Assembly (NCBI GenBank): GCA_035286465.1
Contig: DATEDF010000046.1
Span: 1-64,000 of the forward strand
Length of the DNA stretch: 64,000 nt
Origin: Fen-1231 sp035286465
GTDB lineage: Bacteria > Gemmatimonadota > Gemmatimonadetes > Gemmatimonadales > Gemmatimonadaceae
Reading direction: 5' to 3'
A program made the position numbers and the translations under genes. Position 1 is the first letter of the stretch, and the number at the start of each line of letters is the position of its first letter. Positions 55,293-64,000 of the stretch are shown piece after piece. Below the pieces are notes generated by a model. The model ran no database searches. It was not told where the DNA came from and saw nothing but the letters and a program-made list of their open reading frames with translations.

Positions 55293-55309
55293 GGTGACAC
55301 TGTATCACC
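55293..55309. promoter_or_regulatory. Operator-like 17-bp palindrome before the ADOP array
   Basis: GGTGACACTGTATCACC matches its own reverse complement at 14 of 17 positions. It ends 21 bases before the GTG start of the first ADOP gene, where a repressor would block initiation. GTGATACA-like sites are bound by some PadR and GntR regulators, and PadR genes often accompany ADOP permeases. No regulator gene is in this window. Confidence 0.5.
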
Positions 55310-55330
55310 TGAGTAACACACCCACGTCTC

Positions 55331-57721
55331 GTGGCCCCCTCCCTCCCCCCCGCCGTCTCACGCTCCCTCCGCTCGCTTCGCCGCGCGCCGGGGTTCGTGG
55401 CCATCGCGACGCTCTCCCTGGGCGCCGCGCTCGGGCTGTCCACGGCGGTGTTCGCGCTCATTGACGCGATGACGCACCCCCGGTCGCCGCTGCGCGACGT
55501 GGGGCAGCTCTACGAGCTGGTCATCGCGGGCCGCCCCAGAGTGCCCCTCGAGCGACGCGAACTGGAAGGGGCGCTCTCCGCGATCGGAGGCATCGAGCGC
55601 TACGCCTCGGGAAGGTGGATTTGGGGTGACGTCGAAACGGGCGAAACGGTCGCGCGCATCGGGTATCTGATCGCGCGGCCCGGCTACTTCGAGCTGCTTG
55701 GGGTGCGGCCGCGACTCGGCCGGCTGCCGACACAACCCGGCGACGCGCAGGCCGGCGTCGCCGTGGTGAGCGACGGGCTCTGGCGACTGCGGTTCGGCAA
55801 CAGAAACCGGATCACCGGGGAGACCGTCGGGATCGCCGACCGGCAGTACGCGATCATCGGCGTGCTGCCCAGCCGCGCCGAGGCAGCAGGCCGCACGGAC
55901 GTCTGGATTCCCGACCCCGCGCCGGACCAGGGCGGGCTCGGCTTCAGCTTCGTGCGCCTGCGCAGGGGCGTGGGCGAGAAGGAGCTGCAGCCGTCGCTCG
56001 ACGCGATGGCGAAGCGCCTCACGCAGCTCCACATGGGGCCCACCGACCGTCCGTTCAGCGCCTGGCTGAACTCGATGCGGCCCGACCCACTCGCGCTCAA
56101 GGACTTTCACTACGCGATGATCGGCGCGGCGGTGTGCGTGCTGCTCATCGCGTGCGCCAACGTCGCGGCGCTGATGCTCGCGCGCGGCGTCGTGCGGACG
56201 CGCGACTACGCGTTGCGGATCGCCCTCGGTGCGGGGCGCGGCGAGATCGCCCGCGAGGTGATCCTCGAGGTCGTGGTGCTCGCGGTGACGGGCTGTGCGA
56301 TGGGCGCGATCGTCGCCACGTGGGCCGTGGGCCTGATGACGCGCGCGACGCCGGACGAGATGCGCTGGCTTGGCTTCGTGCAGCCGCAGTGGAGCGCGCG
56401 CGTGCTGGCGCTCTCGGCGATCGCGGTGTTCGGCTCGATCACGATCGCCGGGGGCTTCCCCGCCTGGCGCGCGAGCCGCGTGGATCCCGTCGGGCCGCTC
56501 AAGGAAGGCGCGGGCGGCACGACCGGCAAGGCGGGGACCCGATTTCGCTGGCTGGTGGCCGCGGAACTGACGATCGCGATGACGCTCCTCGTGGGCGCCA
56601 GCCTGATGGTGAAGTCGGTGTGGAAGATGGCGAGCTATGACTACGGCTTTGATGCGCGCAACGTGCTCTCGGTGCGGATCGGAATGCCGTACCAGCGGCG
56701 GGACACCTCCAGTGCCGCGACGCGATGGACCCAGCTCGTGGCGGAGGCGCTGCAGCGCGTGCGCGCCGTTCCCGGCGTGCGTTCGGCGGCAATGGCATCC
56801 ACGTGCGGAGCCGATCACAACGTCGTGACCACCGACCGCACCATCGAGGGCGGCGTGGCGGGCTACCTCAGGAGCTGCACGAACGTCAGCGCGGACTACT
56901 TCCGCACGCTGGGCCGCGAGATCGTCGAGGGCCGCGACTTCACCGACGCGGACGCCGCGGCCGGAGGCGCGGTGATCCTCGACGAGTGGACGGCACGCCT
57001 CCTCTTTCCGCACGAGCGCGCGGTGGGACGGATGCTCAAGCTCGGCAACCTCGCGTCGAAGGAGCCCTGGCTCAGGGTCGTGGGCGTGGCGCGTGAGCGC
57101 CGCGAGGGCTTCACGCTCTACCCCGAGCTGCCGCGTGACTCGATGGCGATGGTGTGGGCCGCGATCCCACCCGCCGCGGATGCGCGTCCCGGCATCGTCG
57201 TGCGCGGCGATCCGCGCTCGACGGCAGTGCCGGTCGCGGTCCATCGCGCGCTTCGCGGCACTCTTCCCCCGCGGACGTTCGTGGTGGTGAGGCCGTGGCT
57301 CTCCACCTGGGAGGACTCGCTGCGCCAGCTCGAGTTCCTCGCCCTCGTCTTCACGCTCCTCGGCGCGGCCTCGCTGGCCCTGGGCGCCGCCGGGCTCTTC
57401 AGCGTCATCTCCTACATTGCCGGCCAGCGGATGCGCGAGTTCGCCGTGCGCATCGCACTCGGCGCCACCACCGACAACGTGCTGCGCCTCGTGCTGCGTG
57501 ACGGCCTCGTGATGGCGCTCGCGGGCACGGCCGTGGGCGCGGGGCTCGGGATGAAGGCGGGCTTCCTGCTCTGGGACAAGATGTACGACACGTATCCGGT
57601 GGACGTGACGGCGCTGGTCGCGGCCGAGGCGGTGCTCCTGCTCACGACGATGCTCGCCTGCCTCGGGCCCGCGCTCCGGGCGACGAAGGCAAACCCGGTG
57701 GAGGTGTTGCGTGCGGCGTGA
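55331..57721 (+). CDS. ADOP-family orphan ABC permease 1
   Basis: A 796-residue permease starting with GTG. The layout is MacB-type, duplicated: a first helix (GFVAIATLSLGAALGLSTAVFALID), a MacB periplasmic core domain (residues of roughly 50-250), an FtsX domain with three helices (VLLIACANVAALMLARG, RDYALRIALGAGRGEI), then a second helix, a second periplasmic domain (about 460-660) and a second FtsX domain ending ALRATKANPVEVLRAA. No Walker motifs are present, so an ATPase must be supplied from elsewhere. It is the first of four related genes in the same orientation and has an operator-like palindrome just upstream. ADOP proteins (TIGR03434 type) are expanded in Acidobacteria and Gemmatimonadota; their substrates are unknown. 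Confidence 0.92.
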   Translation: MAPSLPPAVSRSLRSLRRAPGFVAIATLSLGAALGLSTAVFALIDAMTHPRSPLRDVGQLYELVIAGRPRVPLERRELEGALSAIGGIERYASGRWIWGDVETGETVARIGYLIARPGYFELLGVRPRLGRLPTQPGDAQAGVAVVSDGLWRLRFGNRNRITGETVGIADRQYAIIGVLPSRAEAAGRTDVWIPDPAPDQGGLGFSFVRLRRGVGEKELQPSLDAMAKRLTQLHMGPTDRPFSAWLNSMRPDPLALKDFHYAMIGAAVCVLLIACANVAALMLARGVVRTRDYALRIALGAGRGEIAREVILEVVVLAVTGCAMGAIVATWAVGLMTRATPDEMRWLGFVQPQWSARVLALSAIAVFGSITIAGGFPAWRASRVDPVGPLKEGAGGTTGKAGTRFRWLVAAELTIAMTLLVGASLMVKSVWKMASYDYGFDARNVLSVRIGMPYQRRDTSSAATRWTQLVAEALQRVRAVPGVRSAAMASTCGADHNVVTTDRTIEGGVAGYLRSCTNVSADYFRTLGREIVEGRDFTDADAAAGGAVILDEWTARLLFPHERAVGRMLKLGNLASKEPWLRVVGVARERREGFTLYPELPRDSMAMVWAAIPPAADARPGIVVRGDPRSTAVPVAVHRALRGTLPPRTFVVVRPWLSTWEDSLRQLEFLALVFTLLGAASLALGAAGLFSVISYIAGQRMREFAVRIALGATTDNVLRLVLRDGLVMALAGTAVGAGLGMKAGFLLWDKMYDTYPVDVTALVAAEAVLLLTTMLACLGPALRATKANPVEVLRAA

Positions 57722-57772
57722 CGGATCGCGGGACCACGCGGTGGCCATGATGCGCCTACCACCGCGCCGGGC

Positions 57773-60166
57773 ATGATCCGCGAGATCGCCTCTGCGCTCG
57801 CGAGGGCCGCCCGCTCCTTCCGCCGCCGCCCCGCGTTCTTCGCGATCTCCACGCTCACGCTCGCCTTGGCGCTTGCCTTCGCGACGAGCGTCTTCTCCGT
57901 CGTGGACGGCTTCAAGCACCCGCCCAATCCCTTCCCCGAGCCCGACCGCACCTTCTACGCGCAGTGGTGGGGCGCGCGCGACAAGGCCCATCCCGGCGCG
58001 ACCGGCGACCAGCTCCTCGAAGCCGTGCGGCGCGTGGCTGCGTTCGATGGCGTCGCGTCGTCGGGCGTCGAGTTCAAGACGGTGCGGGCGGGAGATGGGG
58101 AAAACCAGCGCATCGTCGCGCTCGTCTCGCCCGACTTCTTCCGCGTGCTCCGCGTTCGGCCGCGCATCGGGCGCACGTTTACCGACGACGACACACGAGC
58201 CGCCGACGCCGTCGTCGTCGGCGATGACTTCTGGCGCACTACCTTCCAGAATCGCGCCTCGCTCGACGGCGCCACCATCACGATCGAGAACCGCACGTAC
58301 TTCGTGATCGGCGTGATGCCGAGGGGGTTCGCCTACGCCGGCCCCTTCCAGGCTAGCGTCTGGCGGCTGCGCGCGGCCGGGGATGCAGCCGCGTGCTGCT
58401 TCCTCAGCGCGCATCTCCGTCCCGGTGCGCAGCGCCGGACCGCGGACGCGCAGCTTGCGACCCTCGCGGCGCAGCTGACGCAGACGTTCCGCGTCGAAGA
58501 CCGTCCGTACGGCTTCACGCTCCACGACTTTCTCCCGAAGCCGCGCGCGCTCGGCGCGGGACACCTGGCGATGCTCACGACCGCGCTCTGCACGCTCTTC
58601 GTCGCGTGCGCGAACATCGCCGCGCTGATGCTCGCGCGCGCCGTCGCGCGGCGCCGCGATCTCGCCCTCCGCCTCTCGCTCGGCGCCACGCGGCGCACGC
58701 TGGCGCTCGAGCAAGTCGCCGAGGCGACGCTCCTTGGCGCAGCCGGCGCGGCGGCCGGCGTTGTGTTGAGCGTGTGGGGAAGCGCCGCCATCGCCCGCGC
58801 GATTCCTCCGGAAATGCGGTGGCTGGCGATGCTCGATCCGCAGTGGAGCGCGCGGCTCTTCGGCATCGTGCTCGGTGTCGTCGTGCTCGCCATCGTGCTC
58901 ACCGGGCTGCTCCCCGCGTGGCAGGTCTCGCGCATCCAGCCGATGGAGCCGCTCAAGGAGGCGTCGGCCGGAACCACCGGCCGCACGGCGCACCGGATGA
59001 AGTTCGTGGTCGCCGCGGAGCTGGCCGCCGCGCTCTTTCTCCTCGTGCCCGCCGTCCTCGGGACGCGGAGCGCGATCCGCGTCGCGCGCTTCGACTTCGG
59101 GTTCGATCCGCGGCCGCTCATCGCGGCGGAGGGACGCTTCGTCTATCGCTGGGATCTCGATCGCTTTCACTGGGCCGACGCCGCCTCGGCGCTCCTCCCG
59201 CGCGTGCAGGCGACGCCGGGGATCGCGAGCGCGACGACGCTGGCCGTGGGCCATCCCGAGCACAACCAGGTCTTCTCGGACATCACGACCGGCGGGCCGC
59301 CGCCGATTCTCGCGGGGAGCTACGTCATCGCCGGCCCCCGGTTCTTCGAGACGACGCAGATCCGTCTCCTGCAGGGGCGCGACTTCCAGGAAGGCGACGC
59401 CGTTCGCGGCGCCGTGATTCTCGACGAGCGCGCCGTGCCCGCGCTCTTCCCCGACGGCAAGGCGCTCGGCCGGCGCGTGAAGCTCGGCAGTCCTGAAGGA
59501 CCTGCGCCCTGGCTCGAAGTCATCGGCGTGGCGAAGCGCGCCGACCTGGCCTTTCCGACGGATCCCGATGGGCCCCGCTGGCCGCCGATCTACGCGAGCA
59601 TCGAACACCAGGACAACCGGTCCTGGCAGATTCTCGCGCGCGCGAGTGGTGGCGTCGGGGCCGCCACGCTGCGTCTCGATCGCGATCTCAACTCGCTGCT
59701 GCCGCCGGCGGCACGCGCCCGCGTCGTGCCGTACTCCGCTGCGTACGAGCGTCTCGTCCGCTTGGTGAGCATCAATACGAAACTCTTCGCGGGGCTCGGC
59801 AGCGCGTCGCTCGTGCTCGCGGCGATAGGTCTCTTCGCCGTGCTCGCGTACACGGTGCATCAACGGATGCGGGAGTTCGGCGTCCGGGTTGCGCTGGGCG
59901 CGCAGCGGGCCGACCTGCTGCGCCTCGTGCTCACCGACGGCGCGGAGATGGCGCTCGCGGGCACCGGCGTCGGCGCGATCGCCGTGCTGGTGGGCGTCGG
60001 GCTCCAACTGCCGATCGCGGGGCCGCTGTACGGTGTCGAGCCGACGGATCCCGTGGCGCTCATCGTGGCCGAGGCGGTGCTGATGGTGGTCGCGCTGGGC
60101 GCGTGTCTCGTGCCCGCGCTGCGGGCGATGCGCGCGGATCCGGTGGAAGTGCTGCGGGCCACGTAG
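57773..60166 (+). CDS. ADOP-family orphan ABC permease 2
   Basis: A 797-residue paralogue of the preceding gene, 51 bp downstream, starting with ATG. It shares the duplicated MacB/FtsX layout: LCTLFVACANIAALMLARAVARRRDLALRL in the first FtsX block, and MREFGVRVALGAQRADLLRLVL and ALRAMRADPVEVLRAT in the second. The first periplasmic domain has different sequence from its neighbours, so substrates or partners may differ. Like the others it lacks an ATPase domain. Together the proteins could form homo- or heterodimers in the inner membrane. Confidence 0.92.
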   Translation: MIREIASALARAARSFRRRPAFFAISTLTLALALAFATSVFSVVDGFKHPPNPFPEPDRTFYAQWWGARDKAHPGATGDQLLEAVRRVAAFDGVASSGVEFKTVRAGDGENQRIVALVSPDFFRVLRVRPRIGRTFTDDDTRAADAVVVGDDFWRTTFQNRASLDGATITIENRTYFVIGVMPRGFAYAGPFQASVWRLRAAGDAAACCFLSAHLRPGAQRRTADAQLATLAAQLTQTFRVEDRPYGFTLHDFLPKPRALGAGHLAMLTTALCTLFVACANIAALMLARAVARRRDLALRLSLGATRRTLALEQVAEATLLGAAGAAAGVVLSVWGSAAIARAIPPEMRWLAMLDPQWSARLFGIVLGVVVLAIVLTGLLPAWQVSRIQPMEPLKEASAGTTGRTAHRMKFVVAAELAAALFLLVPAVLGTRSAIRVARFDFGFDPRPLIAAEGRFVYRWDLDRFHWADAASALLPRVQATPGIASATTLAVGHPEHNQVFSDITTGGPPPILAGSYVIAGPRFFETTQIRLLQGRDFQEGDAVRGAVILDERAVPALFPDGKALGRRVKLGSPEGPAPWLEVIGVAKRADLAFPTDPDGPRWPPIYASIEHQDNRSWQILARASGGVGAATLRLDRDLNSLLPPAARARVVPYSAAYERLVRLVSINTKLFAGLGSASLVLAAIGLFAVLAYTVHQRMREFGVRVALGAQRADLLRLVLTDGAEMALAGTGVGAIAVLVGVGLQLPIAGPLYGVEPTDPVALIVAEAVLMVVALGACLVPALRAMRADPVEVLRAT

Positions 60167-62542
60167 ATGTTCACGGCTTTCGCGCACACCCTCCGGCGCC
60201 TCCGGCGCTCCCCCGGCTTCCTCGTTGTTGCGACGCTCTCGCTCGCGATCGGCCTCGCGCTCGCGACCACCACATTCGCCGTGGTGGACTCGATGATACG
60301 GCCGCACATCCCGATTCCCGACCTCGACCGCGTCTTCGTCCGGTGGCTGCGTCTCGGCAACCAGAAGAACCCCCCGTCCACGGGAGAGCAGTTGCGCGCG
60401 CTCCGGTCGCTGCCGGGCGTCGAGGGCGTGGGAGTCATCAGCTCGCAGCAACGGCGCGTGATGGTCGAGGGAGTTGAGCGTTACACGACGTTCACAGGCG
60501 TTACCTCGGACTTTCTCGACCTCCTCCACGTACGGCCGGACTCGGGACGGATGCCGACGGGCGAGGAGATCAGAACGAATGCAGCCGTGCTGGTAACGCA
60601 ACGTGAGTGGCGCACGCTCTTCGGGATGACTCGACGTCTCGGCTCGTCGCGAGTCACCATTGACGATCGGGTGTACACCGTGGTCGGAATCCTCCCGCTC
60701 GGCGTCGAGCGCCTGTTCGGCGGCGGACTCTGGCTGCCGTTCGCGACAGCTGGCGACATCGAGACCATTCGCCCGGCAAACATCATCGTCAAGCTCCGGC
60801 CGGGCACGGACTCGCTTTCGATTCGCCCTCAGCTCGCGACCGTCGCCGCGAACTTCACCGCGGCGTACACAACGCCCGGTGTCCCCGCGTACGAGCTGCG
60901 GCTCCGGGGTGTCCGTCCCCGGCCGCGGAGCGTGCGGGAGGAAGCACTTGCACTCCTCCTCACGTTCATCGGGGTCGGCGTGCTTGCCATTGCCTGTGCC
61001 AACGTGGCGGCACTGGCGCTGGCACGTGGGCTCACCCGTCGGCGCGACCACGGACTGCGCATCGCCCTCGGTGCGTCGCGCTTCGCGATCGGTATGGAGG
61101 TTGTTCGAGAGGTGCTGGTGGTCGCCTTGGCCGGCACGATCATCGGCCTCCCTCTCGCGGCAGCACTCATCGGAGTGTTCACCAGCATCGTGCCCGAGGA
61201 CCTTTCCTGGCGCGGTGACTTCCTGCCGGAGCTGAACGCGCGCGTCTTCGCGCTGAGCGCCGCCACGCTCGCGCTCGGCATCGGGATCGCCGGCGGACTA
61301 CCCGCGTGGCGCGCAAGCCGTGTGAACCCGAGCGATCCGCTCAAGGACAACGCGGGCACCACGACGGGCCGTTCACACAATCAGTTCCGACTTCTTGTGA
61401 TGGGCGAACTGGCGATCTCGATGGTGCTGGTCATGCTCGCAAGTCTGGTGACGCTCTCGACCAGGAATCTCGTGAGCTTCGATTTCGGCTATGACGCCCG
61501 ACTCCTGATCCAGGCAGTTGTGTACCTCCCGTGGCGCGACTCGACGGGCGCGGAAGGCCGGGAACGGCTGATGCTGGCGACGATCAACCGCGTGCGCGCG
61601 CATCCTCGCGTCGTCTCGGCGGCAGTGCAGACGAATGTGCCGGTCGAGCATGAGGAGATGATCTCGGACGACCTCCGCGAGGCGCCGCCACTTCTCGAGC
61701 GGTGGTACATGGACGTCGGACCCGGCTACCTCAAGACGCTCGGCCTGCCGCTGATCGCCGGCCGCGAGATCGTGGAGGGCGACCGGGCAAGCGGAGGTGC
61801 GGTCGTGCTCACGGAGCGGGCGGCGAAGGCGCTCTTCCCCCGCGGGAACGCGATCGGCCGGCTCGTGAAGTTCGGCGACGAGCGTTCAACACGGCCCTGG
61901 CTCCCGGTCGTGGGGATTGCGCGCGAGCCAGAGCGAGACCTTCGCTCGAGCAATCCCGAATCGCCGCCGGTCATTTTCGCCTCGACACGCGAAGCGAGGT
62001 TCGATGGGTGGACCATCGCCATCCGGCCTGACCGCCTTGACCCCGGACTCGTGCTCGAGCTCGAGCGTATTCTGCGGGATGTGCTGTCCCCGCGCTCGTC
62101 CGTCAGCGTGAGGCCGATGCTCGCGTGGTACGATCGTGACATTCGCGTCCAGCGGTTCTTCGACAAGGTCTTCTCCACGCTTGGCTTCGCGGCGTTGCTC
62201 CTCGGCGCCACCGGCCTGTTCAGCGTCCTCACGTACGCCGTGAGCCAGCGCCTGCGTGAGTTTGCCGTTCGCATCGCGCTCGGCGCTCGTCCGCGCGACG
62301 TGCTCGCACTCGTGCTGCTTAGCGGCTTCGAGATGGCGCTTGGCGGGACGGCCGTCGGCGCGCTGCTCAGCTTCTGGGCCTCGGCGGGCATCTCGGCGAT
62401 GCTCTACGGCGTGAAGAATACGGATCCGGTCTCGCTCATAGTCGCCGAGGTGACACTGCTGGTGGTCACGATGGCGGCGAGCCTCGCGCCCGCACTGCGC
62501 GCGATGCGGGCGGATCCGATCGAGGTGTTGCGTGCAACCTGA
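60167..62542 (+). CDS. ADOP-family orphan ABC permease 3
   Basis: A 791-residue paralogue. Its ATG is immediately after the TAG of permease 2, which implies translational coupling. It shows the same layout: RRLRRSPGFLVVATLSLAI at the N-terminus, IACANVAALALARGLTRRRDHGLRIALGASR, and a second FtsX block ending ALRAMRADPIEVLRAT. Base composition is slightly lower in GC than its neighbours (for example TTGTGATGGGCG near 61390), which may mark a different history. No ATPase or adaptor accompanies it. Confidence 0.92.
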   Translation: MFTAFAHTLRRLRRSPGFLVVATLSLAIGLALATTTFAVVDSMIRPHIPIPDLDRVFVRWLRLGNQKNPPSTGEQLRALRSLPGVEGVGVISSQQRRVMVEGVERYTTFTGVTSDFLDLLHVRPDSGRMPTGEEIRTNAAVLVTQREWRTLFGMTRRLGSSRVTIDDRVYTVVGILPLGVERLFGGGLWLPFATAGDIETIRPANIIVKLRPGTDSLSIRPQLATVAANFTAAYTTPGVPAYELRLRGVRPRPRSVREEALALLLTFIGVGVLAIACANVAALALARGLTRRRDHGLRIALGASRFAIGMEVVREVLVVALAGTIIGLPLAAALIGVFTSIVPEDLSWRGDFLPELNARVFALSAATLALGIGIAGGLPAWRASRVNPSDPLKDNAGTTTGRSHNQFRLLVMGELAISMVLVMLASLVTLSTRNLVSFDFGYDARLLIQAVVYLPWRDSTGAEGRERLMLATINRVRAHPRVVSAAVQTNVPVEHEEMISDDLREAPPLLERWYMDVGPGYLKTLGLPLIAGREIVEGDRASGGAVVLTERAAKALFPRGNAIGRLVKFGDERSTRPWLPVVGIAREPERDLRSSNPESPPVIFASTREARFDGWTIAIRPDRLDPGLVLELERILRDVLSPRSSVSVRPMLAWYDRDIRVQRFFDKVFSTLGFAALLLGATGLFSVLTYAVSQRLREFAVRIALGARPRDVLALVLLSGFEMALGGTAVGALLSFWASAGISAMLYGVKNTDPVSLIVAEVTLLVVTMAASLAPALRAMRADPIEVLRAT

Positions 62543-62557
62543 GCGACGGCCGCACGA

Positions 62558-64000
62558 GTGACCGCGACGCGATCCATCGCCCGGTCACTGCGCTCCCTGC
62601 GTCGCTCGCCGGGGTTCGTGGCGATCGCCACGCTCTCGCTGGGCACGGCGCTCGGGGTCTCGACCGCCGTGTTCGCGGTGATTGACGCCACGCGCTTCTC
62701 GGTGTCGGCGTACCGTGAGCCGGAGCGACTGTTCAGCGTCCGGATGTTCTCGCGCAAGGGACTCGCGCCCACGGCGTTGGAGTTCGAGCAGGCGCTCGCC
62801 GCGATACCCGGCGTCGAACAGGTGGCGACCGCCTACCGCTCGAGCGCACTCGCCGAGCTGGAGGCCTCGCTCGAGCAGGTCGAGGTGTCGTACGTCCGGC
62901 CGGGCTACTTCGAGACGCTCGGCACGCGGCCGCGCCTCGGCCGACTTCCGGCGGCCGATGAGCCGAGTCGCGGCGATGCCGCCGTCGTCAGCGATCGCCT
63001 CTGGCGCCGGCGCTTCGCCAACCGGGGCGTGATCGGCGACGCGACGATCACGATCGGCGATCGGCAGTACGCCGTCATCGGCGTGCTTCCGGCGGGGACG
63101 AGCGGCAACGAGCGCTGGGTGGACGCCTGGGTGCTCGCACCGGACCTCCCGCTCAACGTGAGCCGGTTCGCCGTGCTTCGCGTGCGACCCGGCATCACCG
63201 CCGTCCAGCTGCGGCCGCGAGTGCGGGACATCGGCGCGCAGTTCGCCAGCGGATACTTCGGGCCGCGCTCTCGGCCGCTCGAAGCCATCGTCGCATCGCT
63301 TCGGGAACGCCCGCTTCAGATCACCGAGCTTGACGGCACGATGGTCGGCGCCGCCGTCTGCGTCCTGCTCATCGCCTGCGCGAACGTCGCGGCCCTGATG
63401 CTCGCGCGCGGCGTCGCGCGCAGGCGGGAGTACGCCTTGCGACTGGCCCTCGGCGCGTCTCGCGGCGTGATCGCGCGGGAAGTGGTCGTCGAGGTGGCGC
63501 TGCTCGCGCTGCTGGGGGCCGTGGCCGGGGCGATCCTCGCGTCGTGGGGAGTAGGGCTGCTCGCGCGCGCGATGCCGGATCAGGTGGTCTTGCTCGGCCT
63601 CCGGCCTCCACAGTGGAGCCTTCGCGTGCTGGCGATGAGCGCGGCGGCCGTCTTCTCGTGCGTCGCGCTCGCCGGCGCCGTGCCCGCCTGGCGCGCCGGC
63701 GCCACCGACCCGGCGGGTCCGTTGAAGGAGAGCTCCGGCGGCTCGACCGGTCGAGTCGCGACGCGATTCCGCTGGCTCGTGATCGCGGAGCTGGCGATCG
63801 CGATGACCGTGATGGTCGGGGCGAGCCTGTTGCTCAAGTCCATTCGCCGTCTCGACGGTGCGTCCGCCGGCTACCTGGCTCGGGGCATGCTCAGTGTCGG
63901 CGTGCAGTTCGGCACCCGGCGCGACACCGTGCCGAGCGCGGAGCGCGCTCGCCGGCTCGACCTCATACTCGAGCGGATACGCACGATGCCCGGCGTGCGC
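62558..64000 (+). CDS. ADOP-family orphan ABC permease 4 (3' truncated by the window)
   Basis: The frame opens at GTG 62558, 15 bases after the stop of permease 3, and is still open at the last base (481 codons visible). It contains the N-terminal helix (GFVAIATLSLGTALGVSTAVFAVID), the first periplasmic domain, the first FtsX block (VLLIACANVAALMLARGVARRREYALRL) and the start of the second half (RWLVIAELAIAMTVMVGASLLLKS). The N-terminal sequence is closest to permease 1 of the array (SLRSLRRSPGFVAIATLSLG against SLRSLRRAPGFVAIATLSLG), which suggests these two arose by a recent duplication or gene conversion. Confidence 0.92.
   Translation, partial: MTATRSIARSLRSLRRSPGFVAIATLSLGTALGVSTAVFAVIDATRFSVSAYREPERLFSVRMFSRKGLAPTALEFEQALAAIPGVEQVATAYRSSALAELEASLEQVEVSYVRPGYFETLGTRPRLGRLPAADEPSRGDAAVVSDRLWRRRFANRGVIGDATITIGDRQYAVIGVLPAGTSGNERWVDAWVLAPDLPLNVSRFAVLRVRPGITAVQLRPRVRDIGAQFASGYFGPRSRPLEAIVASLRERPLQITELDGTMVGAAVCVLLIACANVAALMLARGVARRREYALRLALGASRGVIAREVVVEVALLALLGAVAGAILASWGVGLLARAMPDQVVLLGLRPPQWSLRVLAMSAAAVFSCVALAGAVPAWRAGATDPAGPLKESSGGSTGRVATRFRWLVIAELAIAMTVMVGASLLLKSIRRLDGASAGYLARGMLSVGVQFGTRRDTVPSAERARRLDLILERIRTMPGVR

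Noticed and set aside
55358..61051. A 1900-codon minus-strand frame opposite the ADOP permeases
   Set aside because: The plus-strand frames show clear FtsX/MacB motifs, signal-like helices and tight spacing. The minus frame is low-complexity Arg/Glu/His-rich sequence without motifs.

Overview
The window is a GC-rich bacterial chromosome segment, most likely from Gemmatimonadota (Gemmatimonadaceae-like). I infer this from gene content and no search was run. The indicators are a tandem array of ADOP-type orphan ABC permeases, many exported peptidases (M14, S9, S8, M28, M20, DUF885), Gly/Arg-rich inserts in secreted enzymes, frequent GTG/TTG starts, and ATGA/GTGA overlaps that link genes into operons.

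Region 1 (1-11486): the tail of an M14-type carboxypeptidase, a palindromic intergenic repeat, an outer-membrane protein coupled to a lipoprotein alpha/beta hydrolase, a large S9 peptidase, and a MacA/LolCDE-like efflux operon on the minus strand (adaptor, ATPase, permease, permease). A 98-bp tract of 7-bp repeats lies directly before the ATPase start codon. Region 2 (11707-28606): a small protein with a strongly cationic tail, a ketoacyl synthase III and a CocE-type hydrolase in one run; a subtilase-like lipoprotein divergent from a PSMA-like M28 peptidase; the remains of a MazEF-type toxin module; a nitronate monooxygenase; a secreted haem-binding propeller protein; a coupled M20-DUF885 pair; and a class C beta-lactamase-like serine hydrolase.

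Region 3 (28709-38608): a compact minus-strand operon with a two-subunit molybdenum hydroxylase, an unknown soluble protein and a triple-fusion membrane protein (methyltransferase-like, PAP2-like and Lgt-like parts). This is followed by an EamA transporter, a DUF305-LVIVD pair and a zinc-ribbon thioredoxin. Region 4 (38721-46563): an outer-membrane barrel fused to a degenerate 5'-nucleotidase, a receiver-domain protein fused to a PPDK/PEP-synthase ATP-grasp domain, glutamate dehydrogenase, and tRNA-Pro with a terminator.

Region 5 (46644-55123): a Uma2 nuclease, two convergent histidine kinases whose 3' ends overlap by 59 bp, an ECF sigma / membrane protein / Spy-like cassette with overlapping genes, tRNA-Gly, and a small exported protein. 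Region 6 (55168-64000): inverted tracts of 7-bp repeats and an operator-like palindrome, followed by four tandem ADOP permeases, the last cut by the window edge.

The strongest candidates for undescribed biology are the triple-fusion membrane protein with its operon partners, the receiver/PPDK fusion, the barrel-anchored degenerate nucleotidase, and the 7-bp repeat tracts in regulatory positions. Functions are assigned from motifs and architecture read by eye.
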